NCBI GenBank assembly: GCA_030549495.1
Contig: JAUIRK010000928.1
Coordinates: 1,064,802 to 1,128,801 of the forward strand
Reading direction: 5' to 3'
From: Nectonema munidae
Taxonomy: Eukaryota; Nematomorpha; Nectonematoida; Nectonematidae
DNA: 64,000 bases
A program made the translations under genes and the position numbers. Shown here piece by piece: positions 56,377-64,000 of this stretch (positions are counted from its first letter, which is position 1; each line of letters opens with the position of its first letter). Below the pieces are notes generated by a model. That model was not told the origin of the DNA. It saw nothing but the letters and a program-made list of their open reading frames with translations, and ran no database searches.

Positions 56377-57949
56377 TATAATATAGATACATTATAATAA
56401 ATTTTTTTCCTAAGAGAAATCCTCTTTTTACGAAATTCGAATAAATTTTGATAAAATTTCAAAAACCAGCCAGATAAATTAGTACTAAGAAAATTTTCCC
56501 AAAGTTATTAAAAATCAATGACTTTAAAATTTCCTAAATATCTGCCAACGTGAAAAATTATTTTTTTTTTAAGATTTTCTTGACAAAAATATTGCCACCT
56601 TTGGATATATACTTCGAAGAATATTTTTTTTATTTTCCCCATCATTTGTTGGAAAAAATATTCTTTTAAAGATTTTCATTTAAATTTGTGCAGGAAAATT
56701 AATTTTTTTAACCTTTTACCTTTTGAAGTTATCATTTCTCAACTTAATAAAAAGAATCAAGTTTTTTATGTTGACTTTTTCACGAAAATGATTTCTGTTA
56801 AGGTACCAAATTTTAAAACTTTAACACAAAATTTGATTTTCAGAAGAATTTTTGAAACTGAATTTCCAATTTTTCAAAAATAATAAGTCCACTTTTCCGT
56901 ATAAAGCCATTACAAAATTTATGTAAAAATGAGTTTTGAACAATTTTTAATACACTTTCAAAAGAATTTTCCTTTTCAAACGATGCCTATCGTTAAGACA
57001 GTTTACTTCATTGATGTATAAAATGTTTTTAGAATACAAAAATAATTATTCTGTAAAATTTAGTTAATATCTGTTGCAGGTATTATTAAAAAACCTTACA
57101 ATTAAAAATGCGAGCTGATCATTATTGCCTAAACTTAATTCAAGGGTTTTCAAATAAATTTTGTTAATCATGTTGTATATGATTGGATACTTTGGTCGAC
57201 ACTTTAAAATTTCTTCATAAGTGCAGAATCTTTCATTAGGGCGGGAGACACTGTACTATTTTTTGAACAACTGGTTAAGTTTAACAATTTTTAAGATAAA
57301 ATACAAACTTTCTAATAAAGTTTTCTAATTAAAAACATGCTTCATCTTAAATAAAAATGGCTTTTCTAATAGATTTATTGAAAATAATGAAAATTTTAAA
57401 ATAAAAACGAATAATAGTACACTAAATAATTGTGTAAGAGAAAACAAAAATAAAAATTAAAGAGTTTTCAGAACTACGAAGACTTTTACAGAGTTCTTAT
57501 TTGACTAAACACAATTCATCCTGATAAATAAAAATCTGAAAAAAAATTAAAGCGATTCATGAAATTGATGAAAAAATTAATCATAAGTTCCATACCTAAA
57601 TACTTTTTAGCTTTCTACATTCATCGATTTCTTGTTACTTGCAATATTAAAAACTTTTATTATCTTATCGGAATAAATGAACACAGGAATATTGAATTAG
57701 AAAAAAATTTAAAAAGTGAAATCAGATAATTTTCTATATTTCTTATCATTTTTCATAAAATTTTGAATACACTGAAATAAGAAAGAGACATTATATAAAA
57801 CTGTTTTTAGATAAAATACTTTCAGACTAATTATTGATCATTAATTTTGTTAAAAGTTAAGTAAGGTAACAAATACGAATATGGAAAAAAGTTGTTTTAA
57901 GAGTTGATTTTGAAATTACTTGAGCTTGATTTATTATAAAATCTTAAAA
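56377..57949. other. Gene-poor AT-rich DNA
   Basis: No gene, array or transposon end recognised. Confidence 0.4.
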
Positions 57950-58720
57950 AAATATTTAATATGAACTTATAATAAAGAATTAAGGAAAAAAGTTAAATTT
58001 CTTACAGATAAAGCAGAGATCAGCCTTGAAAATGTTTACAGATAAGCAAAGATTGACCTTCAAAAAAAGTTGAATGAACTTATGAAAAAAAATAAATAAA
58101 AAATTTAAGTTCCTTACACAGAAAGCAAAAGTCAATCTTAAAATTTTTTTAACGTAATTATAGGGAAATATAAGCAAAAAGTAAAGTTTGTTACAGAGAG
58201 AGCAAAGATCAACCTTTAAAAATTGAACTTATAAAAAGAATTAAAGAAAAATTTTTAATTTCTTACAGATAAAGCAAAGATCCGCCTTGAAAAAGTTTAA
58301 TATAATAGGGGATGATAAAAAACTTTAAAGAAAATTAAAGATTGACCTTCAAAAAAAGTTGAATGAACTTATGAAAAAAATAAGTAAAAAATTTAAGTTC
58401 CTGACACAGAAAGCAAAGGTCAACCTTAAAAATTTTTAACATAATTATAGGAAAAATCAGTAAAAAGTAAAGTTTGTTACAGAGAGAGCAAAGATCAACC
58501 TTAAAAATATTTAATATGAACTTATAATAAAGAATTAAGGAAACAAGTTAAATTTCTTACAGATAAAGCAAAGATCCGCCTTGAAAAAGTTAAATATAAT
58601 AGAGGATGAAAATATTAAGGCCAACCTTCAAAAAAAATATTATAATAAGCGAAGAACTTATAAAAACAATTATAAATAAGTTAAGTTTCTTACAGAAAAA
58701 ACAAAGTTCAAACTATAAAA
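57950..58720 (+). repeat. Satellite with ~73-bp subunits in a ~293-bp higher-order repeat
   Basis: Variants of AGCAAAGATCAACCTTAAAA recur about every 65-85 bp (near 58008, 58042, 58120, 58195, 58268, 58335, 58407, 58485, 58558). Four distinguishable types repeat as a set: ACAGATAAAGCAAAGATCCG, ATTGACCTTCAAAAAAAGTT (58051 and 58346), CACAGAAAGCAAA (58118 and 58405) and ACAGAGAGAGCAAAGATCAA (58192 and 58482), spaced 290-295 bp. About 2.5 sets are present. Confidence 0.85.
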
Positions 58721-61512
58721 AAAAATTTGAAATAGAAAACAAGAAAATGGTTGTAATTATATTTTAGGAGAAAATAAAAGGATTCGCCATTTTTAAAAAT
58801 CCAAAAAAAATGGCCGTCGAATTTGCAGCTTATTTTACCCTTAAAATGGTTCCCAAAAATTTCGGAAAAGTTTGAGAGGCTATCATACAAATTCTAGGGA
58901 ACAGATTTAATTGTAACTTATCATACTAACTTATCGTACTTAACATGATCCCTTCAAAATATAGTAAATACTTAAAGTTATGAAACATACAAAAATCGTT
59001 AGAATATTAAATAAATAGAAAAATAAAGTTTTTTTTTTAATTTTAGACATGAAAATAAAACTATTAGTTAAATAATTCCCATTCTCTTCTGAATTAAATT
59101 TTATAAAATGATAGGTTTTCGTCAATAAAAAACCTTAATAAAAATATTAATTTTAGTATTTTGTGGATTGATTTTAGAAAAATTAGTGTTCTAACAATAT
59201 TTCATTTGGATGATTTTTTAATTATATGAACAAATTTTGTTCACTTATGAAATTTTTAAGCACTTAGAAATTGTGACAGTGTGTTTAAGACAGGACATGA
59301 AAATAGCTTATTTTTTTATATCCTTTGTTAAGTACAATTCATTACAAAGTTCTTCTATAGATTTTATTTTCTTGTATTTAATTCAAATAGAAAATTCTAT
59401 TTTTTGAAATTCTTTAGCATTTTAACCTAATAAAAATTTCAGTCAATTTTAGTTACTTAAAGAGCCTTTACCTCAGGTGCAATAATTGTGAGTTATGTCA
59501 ACTGCATAGAAGAAACAAAAAAATATATAAAGAAAGTGAAAAAATATTTTTAATTTTTAATCGAGGTTATTTTTGACAACAATCTCACTTCAAATTAAAA
59601 TAGAACTTTGCCGAAACAATTGGAATTAAAAAAAAAGGCAAATTATATAAAATTTTCAATTTTATATTTTTCTTTCAAAAAGTAAATATAAGCGTTTTAG
59701 AGTCATTTTTAGCCCCATTGAAATTTGAAACTCAAAATTATAGTGTTTATATAATTACTTTTATTCAGTAAATCTAGACAAAAACACAAGACTTCTAGTT
59801 TTACATATAAAAAATAATCAGTAAAAGTCTGCTGATATTCAATAGTGCTCAGTCGTTTTAATTTATTTTCTGGAAAATATTATACATAAAAACAGAATAA
59901 TATATTAAAATTAAAGTTAACTCTACTTGTTTTTAATCTTCAGGTTTTAGTGTACTTATTATATAAAACAAAGCTGTACACTTAAATTGAATAGTTTTCA
60001 AAAAAAATTGAGTAATATGTCAAAAAATATTGTAAAATCATTTTAGCATAAACAGGCTTTTTTATTTGTGAATAATCTAACATTTTCTAGATTTGTTAAT
60101 TTAAATTATTTTAAAATAAAATTTAAATATATTTACTTGTTAAGAAATTTTAAAATTTTTATTTATATTTTGTTTAATTTTATTTTTTTTCTTGAAAAAT
60201 AAAAAATTTTACTTTAATTTTTTCGCATAAACATTTCAATCCTTATCGAGGTAACAAAAATGGTTCACAATTATAATTTTTTTGTATTCTTATCATCAGA
60301 ATGAGGTCTTTGACATAACTTTATAGATTAAGATGATATTTTTCTGAATAAGAAACTCGAGATTTATACGTATGTCATGTTTTATGTTCATATCTTTTTT
60401 ATTAGGTGGCAATTTAACTTTGTTTCTGTCAGCTCATTTTGCCACGACCCTTAAAATTCATTTCAAGGCAACAGAAATGCCTATCACAAGTTAATTTTTT
60501 GCCTTTGAACCATCAGAATTCGAAATTTACACAAAATTTTTTACTGCAAAGTATTTTGATAGAAAGAAAAGCTCGACTTTTATAAGTATGTTAAGTTTTG
60601 TCTTAATAACTCTTGTAGTTTTTTAGTAATTGACGTTTCTTTTTGCAGCTTTTTAGACTAACCCTTTTTTTCACTTATATTTTCAGTATTTTTTTATTTT
60701 ATGGTGATTATTCGGGCTTACTTTTGACGCATCCTTCATATATTGCTGCATGTGGTTTATACGAGTTTAAGACATTTCGTATCAGTCATTTGGTAATTAA
60801 ATTTTTATTTTGTATCCAAAAATTTGAAAAAATGGGTTCCTTCTAAAACTGGGTACGAAACATCCAAAAATAGGTACGAAATGCCTCTAGTCTACTAGGA
60901 AACGTTTTGGTTACGAAATGCCATGCACCGGTTTCATGCATACTCATTTTTCGTTTAAATTTCTTGCTTTTCTTTCGTTATTGCATAGCCACGTGTTATT
61001 GATATCATTTCGTGGAGAACCGGACATAGCCATTAAATAGTGAAAATGGACATTTTACTCAGTCATAAAAATTTTAGTCTTTGAATATATGTTAGGATAA
61101 AAGGGGCATTGTTCACAAATGAGTTTAACAAATGTCAACCATGTTTGACCCCTCCGCTCTTTTGTCAACCACTGTCAATTGTTGACATAATTTAATTTTC
61201 TTAGATTCAGATACGTATTTTATATGGTTGATTAGTATGGATCTGTAGCTTCTTATGAATTTTTCTTCGGGTCATGAAAACAGGGCTTCGGGCCAGTAAA
61301 ATATTTTAGTGTCTGGCTTCGACTCCGTCTCTTAATTTTGTTTATTAATTTATAAAAAATGATTTTAGCTAAACTACCTATGTCATATATAAAATTAAAG
61401 TTTTACCTTTTTGTTTTAGTTAAAAGAAATAAACAATAAAATTAAAAAATTTATTTTACGGAAGGGTGATGCTGAATGAAGTGCTGTCATGTTATGTATT
61501 GCAAAATATAAA
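58721..61512. other. Gene-poor AT-rich DNA
   Basis: No gene. GGTACGAAA-like motifs repeat at about 60852, 60872 and 60911. TGTCAACCA repeats with an inverted TTGTTGACA near 61130-61185, next to a CCCCTCCGCTC patch, possibly part of a small element. Nothing else recognised. Confidence 0.4.
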
Positions 61513-61760
61513 CGAGGAATATAGTAGGATAGTATGATAAATCTTTATTAGAAAGAATATTTCTACTCTCTGACTCTTTTTCAACCTAGGTAAAGCTTTT
61601 CTAGTGAAGATGTACCGAAAAGATTCCATACTTTCTTTTTTTATTTCTTCACCACAAAAGCCGTTTCTCCGCTTTCTGCTTGATTTAAGTTGAAAATGAC
61701 TTAGAGTCGACATTTTCTTTCTAATAAAGATTTGTCATACTATCCTACTATATTTATAGT
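61513..61760. repeat. Inverted repeat of ~40 bp, MITE-like
   Basis: ATATAGTAGGATAGTATGAT then AAATCTTTATTAGAAA at 61516-61551 is repeated inverted at 61714-61753 with one or two differences. The arms enclose about 160 bp without a gene. Size and structure fit a MITE or an inserted palindrome. Flanking duplications were not found. Confidence 0.65.
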
Positions 61761-61917
61761 CACTGGTGCACAACCGGGTTTCCAGAAAACCATAAAGTGC
61801 ACTTCCGGATTCCAGAATGTGATTTCCAAGGGAGCAAAAAGCCTTTCGACATTTCCTTTCTAATAAAGATTTGTTATACTATCCTACTATATTTATAGTT
61901 ACGGGTGCACATCCGGG
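61706..61917 (+). repeat. Direct duplication of ~70 bp
   Basis: TCGACATTTTCTTTCTAATA through CTATATTTATAGTCACTGGT (61706-61781) recurs at 61846-61917 (TCGACATTTCCTTTCTAATA ...), followed in both by GCACAxCCGGG. The first copy is also the right arm of the inverted repeat, so the sequence exists three times in 400 bp. The GC-rich stretch after it (GGGGGCGAAAAAGCC, twice) looks like transposon-end sequence. Confidence 0.7.
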
Positions 61918-62292
61918 GGGTAGGGGGCGAAAAAGCCTTCCCCGATGTGATTTCCAGGGGGCGAAAAAGCCTTTCGATCCCCACCTCCAATAATTTTCAA
62001 TTTTCTGAATTATATATCTTTTTTATAGTATTTATTAGACTTGTTTGTCTTCTGAATAGATTTTAGATATTACTTCCTAGAATGAATATTTAAAATCTAT
62101 TTTTTTTCATTAATGTCCACTTCTTTGTTATAGTAATGCACATTTGGCTATATTTGATCAGAGGCAGTAATGTAGCCACATTTGGATAAGAGCCCATGTA
62201 TTTTTGAACGAGGTGAATACTTTTTATAGTACATAACTATATAAGAACTTTATAATTTAAAGCTTAAAATGTTTAATAAATTACGGTAATCA

Positions 62293-62473
62293 AGCCCGTC
62301 GATATAGAGGGAGGGGGCAAGGGAGCTAAGCCCCCTGGGATTTATTTTTCCCATCTGAAACTCTTGAAATATATAAATGTATACACTTTCTTATATTACC
62401 GGCTCCATTAAAATTAGTTTTGCCCTCTCTCCTTGATCAGCCCCCTACCGTACCTGAAGTGGGCGACGGGGCT
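62293..62473. mobile_element. Possible 181-bp MITE with GC-rich ends
   Basis: Left end AGCCCGTCG and right end CGACGGGGCT are imperfect inverted repeats in otherwise AT-rich DNA. GGGGGCAAGGGAGCTAAGCC next to the left end can fold on itself. No target duplication seen. The family is not assigned. Confidence 0.4.
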
Positions 62474-64000
62474 AATTTTAACAATCAAGTCTTTTATTTT
62501 AGAAATCAAATATATAACATCTTTATCCTTAGATATTCGTTTTATTTAATGTTTTAGTTTTTTTTATCAAGATTTCTTAGAATAGTTGGTAATGTTTTTA
62601 CACTTTTCTTAAATTTTTTGTTAATAAAACTTAGTACAAATAATATCATTTTCATGTAATTTTTTGCGTATAACTTATGTATTGGAATTCCTTATTTATA
62701 TAAATTTAAAGTTTGTAGATAATTTCTTCGAAAAATTTTAAACCTTCAATTTCTATTTAAAATGGCCAAATTTAAATTCACGGCTACATACCTGTCAATC
62801 AGGCAGGGGCGCACATCCTCAAAATTATTGGGGGCGAAATTTTTTTGTTGCAATTTTCAAAATTAGTGGTCTGAAAATACCACGGGAGACCAAATATTCA
62901 AGCAATCCTTTAAAATTGAGTGTATTAAGCCCATACCTAAAGTCCTAAATTTATAAGACTACTTTATATTTTTTTTTACAAAATTGGTGAATTTAAATAC
63001 TATACTTCAAGCGAAAATATTTTAATCAAATTTGCATATCGAATATGGTGCGTAGAAAAAATGCCCAAATTTAAAATTAGGAAAAAATGCCCCAACACAA
63101 AAAAAAATCAAAAAATTATTAATTAAAATTAAAAAAAAATTTTTTTTTAAAAAGATATGTCAAATAAAGATTTTTTGTAAAAAAAAACAAAAAGTCAACT
63201 TTTCATCTAAAACATTTAAAATGTAATTAAAGTAAACTAAAAAACTCAGCATGCGACAATTTCTTAAATACAAAAAAATTTATAAAACAGGAAATATTTT
63301 TGGACTTTGTGTGTATCAGAACACTTTCTAAATATAATTTGTATTTTAACTGATTTTAAGAACACATTCCCACAAATCTGCACCTTTGCTATTGTTTGCA
63401 AGAACTTTATAAAGAAAAAAAACGCTATAAATTAAAGAAATTTAGCCTTTCAAAACGGTACCAAATAAAAATATTTATATAATTAAAAAAATCCTGAAAA
63501 TCAAAAATTAGCGGCATTTTTTCTGGGCGCGTTTTTACCTACAACCATCGAATATAGACTAGTTTAAAAAAATCCAAAATTGTTAGTGGGTGGAATAGGC
63601 TTTTCATTTGAAAAATGAAGTAGTCTACCAGGCACATTACAGAAATTGATGAAAGGATATTTGATTCATAGAGAAAACAAATAACTGAAGGTTGGATAGT
63701 TTTATATGAGTGAATGTAGTCTAAAGGCAAAGAGTCTACTAGACACCCTGCGATGTTTATATGAAAAAATGTGATTGATTCAGGGGCAAGGGTATAAAAC
63801 GAAGTTATAATTGTGCAAACAAAAATAAAACAAAAAATTAAGATCGCATTATTTCATTATACAAGCTACAAAAAGTAAAATAACTGTTAACATTTTGCAA
63901 TGATAATTTGCCTTTTATAATAACTTTTAAGGAAAAAAGTCTATCAGAAAAAGTTAGAGCTTCAAAAAAACTAAAAAATTTTAGAACATAACTTAAGTTT
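62474..64000. other. Gene-poor AT-rich DNA to the window end
   Basis: GGCAGGGGCGCACATCC near 62810, followed by GGGGGCGAAATTTTT, resembles a lone hAT left end. Otherwise poly-A/T-rich sequence with no gene recognised. Confidence 0.4.

Noticed and set aside
57950-58720. CRISPR-like array
   Set aside because: Repeats are long, diverged and contiguous with no unique spacers, in eukaryotic DNA; this is a satellite.

Overview
The window is AT-rich eukaryotic DNA, probably from an arthropod. The evidence is one host gene with short AT-rich introns, a ribosomal protein whose VDHRRRNKS stretch matches the arthropod form, and a heavy load of animal transposons. A copepod would fit, but the sequence alone does not settle the species. 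I see no bacterial, organellar or CRISPR features, no LTR or virus-like element, and no convincing tRNA or rRNA.

Layout. 1-6.1 kb holds the only confident host gene, ribosomal protein L13 (five exons, + strand, complete). Its 3.9-kb second intron carries a hAT transposon relic with an 8-bp target duplication. 6.4-10.9 kb is intergenic DNA with hAT and TTAA-flanked miniature elements and a decayed ZBED-like hAT transposase. 10.9-14.2 kb is a full-length but broken RTE-type LINE with an 11-bp target duplication. 14.2-22.7 kb is satellite-rich: two unrelated arrays of about 150-bp units (A and B), a third of about 280 bp (C), an inverted piece of A, a TTAA MITE and a whole but broken piggyBac with perfect 13-bp termini.

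22.7-44.5 kb is dominated by three minus-strand LINEs of one I/R1/LOA-like lineage (endonuclease, reverse transcriptase, RNase H). The first (22.7-27.9) has both ORFs open, the second (31.5-37.0) is a split ruin and the third (39.4-44.5) is nearly whole. Copies 1 and 3 have 12-bp target duplications and (TACC)n tails. Between them lie a hAT relic and two copies of a module in which an OTU-type cysteine protease gene is followed on the same strand by the N-terminal part of what I read as a Mutator-like (MULE) transposase. A third relic at 45.5-46.4 kb preserves the transposase core. This OTU-MULE pairing is the most interesting system in the window.

46.4-64 kb is mostly gene-poor: an internally deleted RTE derivative (48.4-48.9), a CR1/Jockey-group LINE (51.9-56.0), a satellite with a four-part higher-order repeat (57.9-58.7), and small inverted and direct repeats (61.5-62.5). 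A few coding-like shreds at 46.8-48.3 kb are unrecognised.

The host gene is independent of its surroundings. Everything else is transposons inserted into, or next to, one another and into satellite DNA.
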